Shown here: piece after piece, positions 1 through 7,300 of the stretch
Position numbering within the stretch: position 1 is the first letter of the stretch
How the letters are laid out: every line of letters starts with the position of its first letter
From: Lachnospiraceae bacterium UBA2734
Lineage (GTDB): Bacteria; Bacillota; Clostridia; Lachnospirales; Lachnospiraceae
DNA length: 10,011 nt
Direction: 5' to 3'
Assembly: GCA_002353635.1 (NCBI GenBank)
Contig: DEKA01000044.1
Location: forward strand, 9,438 to 19,448
Translations under genes and position numbers: made by a program
The notes under the pieces: model-generated
The model's input: the letters and a program-made list of their open reading frames with translations, nothing else
The model's database searches: none
Told to the model about the DNA's origin: nothing

Positions 1-57
1 ATTCGTGGGAGAAAAGGATTTGCTCCGCAAGCGGGCAAATCCTTTTCTCCCACGAAT
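1..57. repeat. perfect 23-bp inverted repeat, possible terminator or leader hairpin
   Basis: Bases 1-23 are the exact reverse complement of bases 35-57. The 11-base centre can add a CCG/CGG stem with a CAAG loop, giving a very stable hairpin. It may extend past the left edge. It lies 66 bases beyond the alr stop in the direction of alr transcription, so termination is a natural reading, but what follows it on the minus strand is outside the window and no T-tract can be judged. It could instead be a leader structure of the next gene or a copy of an intergenic repeat family. Confidence 0.6.
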
Positions 58-75
58 TGAGCTTAACAGATTTAT

Positions 76-104
76 ATTATGCTACATTCTGTCAAACTTG
101 TAAA
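76..104 (-). promoter_or_regulatory. possible sigma-70-type promoter downstream of alr
   Basis: On the minus strand TTTACA (99-104) and CATAAT (76-81) are separated by exactly 17 bases. Each hexamer differs from consensus at one position. The site would fire away from alr, across the 1-57 hairpin, into whatever gene lies beyond the left edge, placing the hairpin in its leader. This is AT-rich spacer, where chance matches are common, so the call is tentative. Confidence 0.35.
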
Positions 105-122
105 TTCCGAGCCCGAACATAA

Positions 123-1262
123 TCATCTGATGTATTCCCTCGGCACGCGCTTCTCACTCAGATCACAGACAAATTCGTAGTTGAATCTTCCGGAGAGCCG
201 CCCAATGTCCTCCGCAGAGATGGTCTCGTCACCGTCGCGGCCCATAATCGTCACAAGGTCCCCTTCCTTGGCCTCCGGAATTCCCTCAAGGGAAACCATG
301 AACTGGTCCATGCAGACGCGCCCGACAATGTGCGCCCTCTTGCCGTGGATCAGAACATTCCCCTTATTCGACAGGCTCCTTGGATATCCGTCGCCGTAGC
401 CGACGGGAATCGTCGCAATCGTCATCTTCTGCGGCGCCGTGAATGTCCCGCCGTAGCTGACCGGCGTCCCCGCATCGATTTCCTTAATATAGGCAATGTG
501 GCTGTAGATGGACATAGCCGGCTTCAGGGCGACAATGTCCCTGCTCACCTCATCTGACGGCCAGAGCCCATACATTGTGATGCCGGCCCTTGCCATGTCC
601 TCATTGTACTGCGGGTAGGTGATGATGCCTGCGCTGTTCGAGCAGTCCTGAATCGGGATGTGATACCCGAGCTCTTCTTCCACTCTCTTGTTGAAGGACG
701 CGAACAGATCAAACTGACGCTGTGTGGCATCGCGGCCGCTCTCCTCATCCGCCCTCGCAAAGTGCGTGAAAATACCCTCGACCGTAAGGTTCTTACATGC
801 GAGCGCCGCCTTCATGAAATCGATGCCCGAATCATCCGGCTTTACACCGATGCGGGACATGCCCGTATCCAGTGCGACATGAATGGCCAGATTTCTTCCC
901 ATTCGCGCCGCCGTCTCATCCAGCTCCTTCAGCGTATCCTTCCGGAAAACAACCGGCCGGATCTCCTCTTCCACAAGCTGCGCATAGCAGTAGGGGAACG
1001 TATAACCGAGGATCAGAATGGGCTTCTTGATGCCGCTCTGGCGCAGCTCCTGCGCCTCCTCAAAGGTGGCGACACAGTATCCCCAAAGGAACGGAAGATC
1101 CTCCAGCGCACCGGCGACCTGCACAGCGCCGTGTCCATAGGCGTCTGTCTTGATGACCGCCGCCATTCTGGCGTTTTCGTGCATGTTCTTCTTCATACTG
1201 ATCATGTTGTCCCGGATCGCCCCGAGGTCGACCACTGCCTTCACGCGCATATTCATGTCCAT
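123..1262 (-). CDS. alr: alanine racemase (PLP-dependent)
   Basis: A cytoplasmic fold-type III PLP enzyme that interconverts L- and D-alanine, supplying D-Ala for peptidoglycan precursors. Its 379 residues match the usual family length. The PLP-lysine motif AVIKTDAYGHG is at residues 35-45 with Lys38 as the Schiff-base lysine. DTGMSRIG at 132-139 carries the conserved Arg137. The second catalytic base, Tyr270, sits in TPVSYGG. GRVCMDQFMV at 314-323 is the C-terminal family signature. Compared with the Geobacillus enzyme, the position of the carbamylated lysine, two residues before the DTGM aspartate, is Ala130. The start ATG at 1262 is preceded by GGAGAGG (1273-1279) with 10 bases of spacing; a second ATG two codons on is less well placed. 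It follows nnr after a 153-base gap with the same orientation. Identity is secure; only the exact start is slightly open. Confidence 0.97.
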   Translation of the reverse strand: MDMNMRVKAVVDLGAIRDNMISMKKNMHENARMAAVIKTDAYGHGAVQVAGALEDLPFLWGYCVATFEEAQELRQSGIKKPILILGYTFPYCYAQLVEEEIRPVVFRKDTLKELDETAARMGRNLAIHVALDTGMSRIGVKPDDSGIDFMKAALACKNLTVEGIFTHFARADEESGRDATQRQFDLFASFNKRVEEELGYHIPIQDCSNSAGIITYPQYNEDMARAGITMYGLWPSDEVSRDIVALKPAMSIYSHIAYIKEIDAGTPVSYGGTFTAPQKMTIATIPVGYGDGYPRSLSNKGNVLIHGKRAHIVGRVCMDQFMVSLEGIPEAKEGDLVTIMGRDGDETISAEDIGRLSGRFNYEFVCDLSEKRVPREYIR

Positions 1263-1415
1263 ACTTCTGAATCCTCTCCGCCGCCCCTGCTGCGGCTAAT
1301 ACTTTTATTTGCAATAAATTCTCCCAAGAGAGCCGATGTTCCTTTAAACTGCATCACTTTAACGTCAGGAATACATCAGGTTTCCACGATATGGATGCTT
1401 TACAGCAATGAATGA
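1263..1415 (-). other. nnr-alr spacer
   Basis: This 153-base gap holds the alr Shine-Dalgarno sequence (GGAGAGG, 1273-1279). I found no strong inverted repeat and no promoter I would defend. TTGGGA followed 17 bases later by AAGTAT is a poor match. Read-through from nnr or a weak local promoter could both serve alr. Confidence 0.5.
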
Positions 1416-3209
1416 TCAGCGGCCGATACACTCCGCAATATCCATCGCCGTAATGGAGCGTTTCTCTCGTTTTGACGCCGCTGCATCGCCTGCCATCGCG
1501 TGCATCTCCACAGCTGTCACCGCGCGGTCGTACAGACGGCTCCCAAAGGAAAATTCCGTCGGCTGCGCCATAACAGCAGCCGTAATCCCCGTCAGCACAT
1601 CGCCGGATCCGCCCGTCGCCATGCCGTCATTCCCCAATATATTCAGAAAGAGCAGGCTGCAATCCCATGCTGCAGCAACGGTTCTCGCATCCTTGCAGAT
1701 GAGCGCACAGTGGTGTCTGTCCGCGAATGCCTTGACCGCAGAAAAACGATTCTTCTGCAATTCCGGCACGCTTGTCTGCAGGAGCGCCGCACATTCCGCC
1801 ATGTGAGGCGTCAGAATAACCGGCACTTTTTCCGCCGCCTTATCCAGCACATCGTACATATTCCGCTCTGCGATGAGCCGCACCGCATCGGCGTCGATGA
1901 CAAGGCCTTTCCGGGCATGACCGGACATTCCCGACTTGCTCTTGCCTCCGGCAATTGTTCTCAGCACTGTCTCCAGCATTTCGGCCGCTGCATCATCTTT
2001 GCCAATGCCGGGCCCAATCGCTATTGTATCCGCCCACTGCATCCTTGCAATAAGATTTTTATCGTCAGCAATGAAAACAGCCTCCGGAACCGCCGTCTGT
2101 ATGATTATACGGTTTCCGGGATCACTGTACACCGTGACAAGACCCGCGCCGGCGCGCAGCGCCGCCTTCGCGGAGAGAACTGCGCAGCCCGCAATTCCCT
2201 GCGAGCCTTCGATCAAAAGAACCTTTCCAAATGTTCCCTTGTTGCCGTCCTCGTGATGCTCCATAAAGTGAGCTCTCACCAGCGAGCCGTCATCGGTGCA
2301 GATCACTGACTGCTGCGTGTTGTCTGGTTTGTCTGCATCCTTTCTGTGCACACTGCGAATATCGGTTCTGGTACAAATGGTCCGTACCTGAGCAGGATCA
2401 GCCTGTTCCGGCAGATCCGGCCGCACTGGAAGCCCGATGTCCCACACAATAACTCTTCCGCAGAGCCGTGCACCAGGGTACATAACCTGTCCCAACTTCT
2501 TGAGGCCAAAGGTCACCGTTACATCTGCATTTACAGCACTCTCACAGCACGAGCCATCATCACCGCTGACGCCGCTCGGCATGTCGACGGAGACGATCCT
2601 TCCCGCGCCTGTTCGATGCATGAACTGAAGCATTTGATCGTCAATTCCAGTCTGTACAATCTCCTCAGCCGGACATGTGTGTTTTGTATCCTTGTCTTCC
2701 GCTGTTCCTGCCTGTACCTTGTCCTTCTTATGATATCCCGTTCCAAAGAGGGCATCGATGAGAACGTCGGGATCCTCACAGTCCTCCATAGAAAACGGAA
2801 TCATCTTTGCACCAAGACTCTCTGCGATGTCCATCTGGAGCCGCAGCATAGAGCCCTCCGCAGGGTTCGGATCCTGAACGATGAACCGGACTTCATAGCC
2901 CTGCAGCAGAAGAATCCGGCCCGCCACGATCCCATCCGCGCCGTTGTTGCCCTTGCCGGCTACAACCAGAATCTTCGGTTTGCGTGCGGCGTGGCCCGGT
3001 TTGCCTGGTTTGCATACAGCGCCGTCAGATGCATTTACAGCACCATCAGGCTCATGTGCAGCGCAGTTCGATTTTCTTAATATTGCCCGCACAGTATGTG
3101 CCACCCCTAGTGCCGCCCTCTCCATGAGCACAGCCTGCGGGATCCGGTGCCTCTCCATGGCATCCTGTTCAATTGCTCTCATTTCCTGTGCGGTGACTAT
3201 CCGCTCCAT
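1416..3209 (-). CDS. nnr: bifunctional NAD(P)H-hydrate epimerase / ADP-dependent NAD(P)H-hydrate dehydratase
   Basis: Repairs NADHX and NADPHX, the hydrated forms of reduced nicotinamide cofactors. The N-terminal domain (YjeF_N/NnrE) interconverts R and S epimers; the C-terminal ribokinase-like domain (NnrD) dehydrates the S form using ADP. Epimerase motifs seen: GKGNNGADG (85-93), DALFGTG (152-158), VDMPSGVSGDDG (208-219). Dehydratase motifs: GTFGKVLLIEGS (325-336), GPGIG (399-403), TPHMAECAAL (467-476) and GNDGMATGGSGD (526-537), ending in the conserved aspartate. At 597 residues it is longer than the roughly 500 usual for the fusion. The excess is mainly two low-complexity inserts in the epimerase half, residues about 48-78 and 160-192, and a loose linker at about 275-310. 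ATG at 3209 has a strong GGAGGT (3213-3218) but only 3 bases of spacing. It sits between rex and alr, same strand. Confidence 0.95.
   Translation of the reverse strand: MERIVTAQEMRAIEQDAMERHRIPQAVLMERAALGVAHTVRAILRKSNCAAHEPDGAVNASDGAVCKPGKPGHAARKPKILVVAGKGNNGADGIVAGRILLLQGYEVRFIVQDPNPAEGSMLRLQMDIAESLGAKMIPFSMEDCEDPDVLIDALFGTGYHKKDKVQAGTAEDKDTKHTCPAEEIVQTGIDDQMLQFMHRTGAGRIVSVDMPSGVSGDDGSCCESAVNADVTVTFGLKKLGQVMYPGARLCGRVIVWDIGLPVRPDLPEQADPAQVRTICTRTDIRSVHRKDADKPDNTQQSVICTDDGSLVRAHFMEHHEDGNKGTFGKVLLIEGSQGIAGCAVLSAKAALRAGAGLVTVYSDPGNRIIIQTAVPEAVFIADDKNLIARMQWADTIAIGPGIGKDDAAAEMLETVLRTIAGGKSKSGMSGHARKGLVIDADAVRLIAERNMYDVLDKAAEKVPVILTPHMAECAALLQTSVPELQKNRFSAVKAFADRHHCALICKDARTVAAAWDCSLLFLNILGNDGMATGGSGDVLTGITAAVMAQPTEFSFGSRLYDRAVTAVEMHAMAGDAAASKREKRSITAMDIAECIGR
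3015..3047 (-). repeat. short in-frame duplication in nnr (DGAV twice)
   Basis: Within the first nnr insert the codons for Asp-Gly-Ala-Val occur twice, 21 bases apart (3036-3047 and 3015-3026), differing only at two third-codon positions. The stretch lies next to a PGKPG segment, so the insert looks as if it grew by local duplication. It interrupts no catalytic motif. Confidence 0.5.
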
Positions 3210-3239
3210 ATTACCTCCCAGCTGTATGACTGATCACAA

Positions 3240-3300
3240 ACAGGCCGGCATGCAGACTACAAGTCGTAAATTGGCTGACTGGTTCTGCATGCCGGCCTGT
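3240..3300. repeat. 16-bp perfect inverted repeat between rex and nnr
   Basis: Bases 3240-3255 are the exact reverse complement of 3285-3300, with a 29-base centre. It begins 20 bases beyond the rex stop and ends 30 bases before the nnr ATG. On the transcribed strand the stem is followed by TTGTGATC, not a T-run, and the loop is long, so it is not a canonical intrinsic terminator. It may be a weak terminator, an RNA-processing or stability hairpin, or a dispersed repeat. It could set different levels of rex and nnr. Confidence 0.65.
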
Positions 3301-3320
3301 GCGTATTATCCGGTATGTCG

Positions 3321-3995
3321 TTATTTGCGATGGGCGGGCTTGTTAGGCGTCTTCACGCTGCTCTCCTCCTCATAGCGCCTGATCTCATAGGAGAGACGCA
3401 TAAGAGAATCGGAGAGATGCACGTTTTCAACCTGAATGCGCTCAGGGAGCTCAAGATCCGTGTGGGCGAAATTCCATATTGCCTTGATGGGGCAAGTCGA
3501 GAGAACCTCTGCGACCTTCACTGCACCGGCCTTCGGAATCGTCAGCACCGCAATATCGATCTCGTTCTCACGGATGTAGTCCGCAATCGAATCGAGTGGG
3601 TAGACGGTGATGCCTGCGATTTGTTTTCCATAAAGAGCTTCGTTGATGTCGAAAGCTGCCTTGAAGAAGAACCCCCTGTTGCGGAAATTCATATAGCGCA
3701 CGAGGGCAGAGCCCAGATTGCCCGCACCGACAAGAATCATGTTGTGCTTCTGGTCAAGACCCAGGATCTTGCCGATCTCATTGTACAGATATTCCGTATT
3801 GTACCCATAGCCCTGCTGGCCAAAACCGCCGAAATGATTGAAATCCTGGCGGATCTGGGAAGCCGTCACATGCATCTCTTTGCTGAGCTCCTGCGACGAA
3901 ATGCGCTCAACGCCCTCGTCCTTGAGCTCACCAAGGTAGCGGTAATATCTTGGAAGACGGCCAATCACGGCCTGCGAAATGTTCTTGATATCCAA
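3321..3995 (-). CDS. rex: redox-sensing transcriptional repressor Rex
   Basis: A homodimeric repressor that binds DNA when NADH is low and lets go when NADH binds, controlling fermentation and respiration genes. Numbered from the TTG start (224 residues): winged-helix domain at about 1-80, with the RLPRYYRYL signature (13-21) and recognition segment TASQIRQDFNHFGGFG (44-59); Rossmann domain from about 85, with GAGNLG (90-95) as the dinucleotide loop and FDIN (115-118); C-terminal swapped helix at about 195-212, then a basic tail. The frame is open up to a GTG at 4067 (248 residues), but that GTG has no ribosome-binding site, while TTG at 3995 has AGAGG (4005-4009) 9 bases upstream. The TTG start also gives the short N-terminus usual in Rex, so I prefer it. 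The GTG remains possible. A strong promoter with Rex half-sites lies upstream. Confidence 0.95.
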   Translation of the reverse strand: MDIKNISQAVIGRLPRYYRYLGELKDEGVERISSQELSKEMHVTASQIRQDFNHFGGFGQQGYGYNTEYLYNEIGKILGLDQKHNMILVGAGNLGSALVRYMNFRNRGFFFKAAFDINEALYGKQIAGITVYPLDSIADYIRENEIDIAVLTIPKAGAVKVAEVLSTCPIKAIWNFAHTDLELPERIQVENVHLSDSLMRLSYEIRRYEEESSVKTPNKPAHRK

Positions 3996-4003
3996 CTCCG
4001 GTA

Positions 4004-4009
4004 TCCTCT
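4004..4009 (-). promoter_or_regulatory. ribosome-binding site deciding the rex start
   Basis: AGAGGA on the minus strand, with nine bases between AGAGG and the TTG at 3995. It resembles the alr site (GGAGAGGA). The upstream in-frame GTG at 4067 has no purine-rich site before it. This supports TTG as the rex start. Confidence 0.55.
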
Positions 4010-4095
4010 CTGTGCGAAGGCAGCGGGAAACCGGCCCGTTATCAGCGCCTGTCTCCCGTCTGCTCACGCGAATGCCACATGTTGCTGCGGCAAGA

Positions 4096-4113
4096 TTGTT
4101 AAAATTTCTACTA
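4096..4113 (-). promoter_or_regulatory. candidate second Rex site downstream of the -10
   Basis: On the minus strand the 18-mer is TAGTAGA-AATT-TTAACAA. The right half is a perfect clostridial Rex half-site (TTAACAA). The left half matches TTGTTAA at 4 of 7 positions. It would lie just downstream of the predicted transcription start, a place where a bound repressor blocks initiation. The AT-rich context makes a chance half-site plausible. Confidence 0.35.
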
Positions 4114-4117
4114 ACAG

Positions 4118-4146
4118 ATTATACCGAATTGTTAAATATGTGTCAA
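4118..4146 (-). promoter_or_regulatory. rex promoter (sigma-70 type)
   Basis: On the minus strand TTGACA (4141-4146) and TATAAT (4118-4123) are both perfect consensus hexamers with the ideal 17-base spacer. Transcription should start near 4111, giving a leader of about 115 bases to the TTG start or about 45 to the GTG. Sequence just upstream is AT-rich and contains an imperfect dyad (CAATTAAG at 4144-4151 against CTTAATTTG at 4159-4167) touching the -35 box. It drives rex and possibly nnr and alr. Confidence 0.85.
4129..4146 (-). promoter_or_regulatory. candidate Rex operator overlapping the rex -35 and spacer
   Basis: On the minus strand the 18-mer TTGACAC-ATAT-TTAACAA has the spacing of the clostridial Rex consensus TTGTTAA-N4-TTAACAA. 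The right half is perfect. The left half matches at 4 of 7 positions and doubles as the -35 hexamer TTGACA. Rex bound here would occlude RNA polymerase, so this suggests negative autoregulation. A further perfect half-site, TTGTTAA on the plus strand, is at 4171-4177. Confidence 0.5.
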
Positions 4147-4180
4147 TTAAGCAGGCTACTTAATTTGAATTTGTTAAGCA

Positions 4181-4249
4181 CCTCTCGAAAAGTCGAAAAT
4201 TCGAATGGGAAGCTTACTTGCCCGACGGATTTTTCGACTTTTCGAGGGG
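4181..4249. repeat. long inverted repeat upstream of rex
   Basis: Bases 4184-4199 are the exact reverse complement of 4231-4246, and the stem extends outward to 4181/4249 with one G-T pair. The centre can fold further (GGGAAG at 4207-4212 against CTTGCCC at 4218-4224 with one mismatch), so most of the 69 bases can form one hairpin. It lies behind the surface-protein gene and before the rex promoter. It carries T-rich runs within the stem, so it may insulate rex from read-through, but it lacks a classical T-tail. Confidence 0.6.
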
Positions 4250-4255
4250 CGGCCA

Positions 4256-4270
4256 AGGCGCGGAGCGCCT
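4256..4270. repeat. small GC-rich hairpin
   Basis: AGGCGC (4256-4261) pairs with GCGCCT (4265-4270) around a three-base loop. It lies between the two larger inverted repeats behind the surface gene, so the transcript end of that gene meets three hairpins in a row. Short enough to be chance alone; noted because of its position. Confidence 0.35.
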
Positions 4271-4278
4271 CTGGACGC

Positions 4279-4313
4279 CTTCATCCCGGGAACCGAAGGC
4301 TCCCGGGATGAAG
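4279..4313 (-). terminator. hairpin just behind the surface-protein gene, probable terminator
   Basis: CTTCATCCCGGGA (4279-4291) is the exact reverse complement of 4301-4313, with a 9-base loop. It starts 22 bases beyond the surface-gene stop codon, which is where a terminator is expected. On the transcribed strand it is followed by GCGTCC and not by a T-run, so a factor-dependent or 3'-end-stabilising role is as likely as intrinsic termination. Confidence 0.5.
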
Positions 4314-4335
4314 TGCTAAACAATTACTTTATTAT

Positions 4336-7300
4336 TCAGTGTACTCTTTTCACAAAGCGAAGCAGTACCAGCGCTCCCGCCGCAATCGCAACGCCCATCA
4401 GGCTGCTCAAAAGCCCAAGATGGATGCCTGTCGGCACCTTCGCATCCATTGTGTTGGTAAACCTGACTGTCGTGCTCATCTCCCCCTTCTTCGTGTTCCA
4501 GGAAATGACTGTGCCCGATGCCTCAGCGCCGTCATGGCTCGTCCAGGTTCTTTTGCTCCTGATGCTGTAAGCCCTCTTATACCCGATCGAGGAGACTTTG
4601 TCCTCACTTACCGTGAAAGCAGTGCCGTTCTCAATATCTTTCAGCTCAATGGACTCACCGCTTGCAAGCCTGCACTGCGCTTCGCCCTTGCTGTCAAACG
4701 TCACCTTCGTCTCCGTCGCTTTGCCAGCCGCGTCCGTAAGAACTGCATCAACGGTTTGTCCGCTGAGCGCATTCATGGTCAGCGTAAACGTGAACTTCTT
4801 GTCCTTGCTGCCCATGCTGCCCTTTACAACCTTCATCAGGGTAAAGGAGCTGTTCTTCGGCTTATTCGTCACTGTAATGAACGGATTCTCACCTTTCTTC
4901 ACTATCTGCGCAGCCGTTACCAGATCTTTATCCGGATCATTGTTGCCGCCGTGAGTAATTGCCTGCTTGGAGGTGTCCGCAGCATACTTCGAAGAGTCAT
5001 TGGCATCCTTGATGCTGTCATTGATGATGTAGCTGCCGATATAACTGTTCTTGTCCTCTGTCAGCGAATACTGCGCACTGACAGGAACACCGGTGAACTG
5101 CACCATCTCTCCGTTAGCGAGCTGAAAACTCTTGGTCGCCGTTCCGTCGCTCTCCGCCGTCACTCTTCCGACGGAATCATGCTGACTGCCGGTGAAGCGA
5201 ACCGTATCAATGACAGTACCAGGCTTCAGTCCGGAGAACGTCATCGTGAAATTGAACTTCTTCGAGCCATCATTTGCGCCAGCGTTCTGTGCTGTCGAAC
5301 CGTTCTGACCGGAAGCAGTATCCTGCTGAACAGATCCGTCTGCGTTCAGGACGACCTTCTTCACCGTGATGTCTTGTGTGTAGCTCAGTGTGTTCGTAAA
5401 GGTCACGGTCGTATTTTCATTCTTATCAACCGTCTCCTGCGCTGTGCCGAGTTCCGTATTCTTCTGTGTCGTCTCACCACTGGACTGCGCAATGATGCCG
5501 GACGTGCTGCCATCGGCTGCCTTTGCATTCGTGATGTTGAATCTCGATGTCCAGCTGCCGCCCTCCTCGATGAACCGATACGTCGAACCTACAGGCAGAC
5601 CTTTTACTACAGCCTTCTCGCCGCTCTTCAGCTTAATCGTTGCTTTGCCGTTTCCGTCTGCAGTGGAGATCAGCTCCGGCGCCCGCTCGCCCAGTTCACT
5701 CTGGGATAGTGCTTTGCCGTTCGTATCCTGCACTTCGATGGAATACTGCAGGTTCGCATCCAATCCGCTGAAAACACCTCTGAACGTATACAGATCATTC
5801 TCTGCACCGTCCGTTGAGCCCTCCGTCTTCTTGGCAAGGGTCACATCCGCTCTGGACTTTTCCGGCGGGGTGTAAACATTCGTAAATGCTGCCGTCTCAC
5901 CCTGCTTGCCGATCATTCCCTCCAGCGGCGTATTCGTTACTTTGCCGTCAGCGTCTTTTACAGTCAGCACTTTGTTTGCGGAATCCTTCGCGGTGTAATT
6001 GGCGTTTGCCTCCTCCGTCACTGTATAGTTGGTTCCAACAGGCAGGCCTGTAAACGTTTTGCTCTCGCCGCTCTTCAACTGGAAAGTATACTCTCCGTTA
6101 TTGAAAACGATGCCACCAAATTCCTGTGCTCCGTTCTTGATCTGATCACCTGTGAGTTTCAGCGTGAAGTCGAATGCCTGAGTCGAATCAGACATCTTCG
6201 TTCCATCGCTGCCCACAACGGTCTTTGAAACCGTGAGTTTGCCATAACCTGTAGTGTCTGTGTTCGTCACCGTGATGGTCTTATTCCTGCTGCAGTCGAC
6301 CTCATTCTGATCATTATGTGCTGTATTGATTGCGAACTGATAGGATTTGCCATCCTTTGCGAGATCATCCTCATCCTCACTCACAACGTATTTTGCGTTT
6401 GCATCAAAGACATTCAGTTTGTATTGCCATGTATTGGTATCTACCTTTGTCCATCCGCCTTCTGTACCAAATTTTTTATCGGTAATGTAGCTTGCCTTCC
6501 ACTCTCCGCTATTAGCAGATGATTCGTTTGTAGGGACTTCAGATGTACTGCTGTCCTTAGATATATAAGTAATAACGGCGTGACCATCACCAGCGTTTCC
6601 TTTAACAGTACCACTGCCAACAGCTGGCATTGATTCATCACCAGAAATCGTTTGCGCATCGACCAGTAATTTGGCTGCTATATATCCAGATCCACCGCCG
6701 GCACCGGCATTATCCAGCGAAGAGCCTCCGCCATAAAATCCTCCGCCTCCGCCGGATGATCCGACCTGAACGTCAAGAAATCCTCCAGCACCAAATGTTC
6801 CTGTTGACGTTGCTGCAGCATTTTTATTCGAACATTTTCCTCCTTCTGCCTGTGTACCTCCGAAACCTGGTGCATGTCCTCCACGGATCATCGTACCGTC
6901 AGAACCATTGATTCCTCCGCCGGCACCGCCTTCGCCGTACTGCCCTCCAGAGTAGGGCCAATAATCAGCTCCACCGCCTCCGCCTGCAACAAGAAGAATA
7001 TCTTTTGCATTATCAGCGTAATCAGTGAGTTGGCCGGTTCCATGCAGAGAAAAATATATTGAAGTCGCACCTCCGCCGGATCCAACTTTTGAGCAGTTTG
7101 GATCATTGTAAGAGCCATAACCACTATCATTTCGTCTAGCCTTACCGCCGCCATTCCATCCGCCTGCAGTCCATTTATCCGTCGCGGTATGGTCTCCTTG
7201 TCCACCAACAGCAACATAAAGTGTATCGCCTTTATTTAGTTTTAATTTGCCTGTGGAATATCCGCCTCTACCACCTTTATAGGTAACTGATCCTCCTTGG

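Noticed and set aside
660..1415. 251-codon plus-strand frame opposite alr
   Set aside because: Antisense to a secure alanine racemase with all catalytic residues; the product shows no recognisable domain.
3240..3300. Canonical intrinsic terminator of rex
   Set aside because: The stem is strong but the loop is 29 bases and no T-tract follows, so I list it only as an inverted repeat.
4423..4437. Canonical LPXTG sorting motif
   Set aside because: The motif present is VPTGI; no LPXTG occurs near the C-terminus.
4339..5709. 456-codon open frame on the plus strand opposite the surface gene
   Set aside because: It lies wholly antisense to a frame with clear domains, its product is Arg/Leu/Cys-rich with no motif, and it has no ribosome-binding site; it is a by-product of the codon pattern of the real gene.
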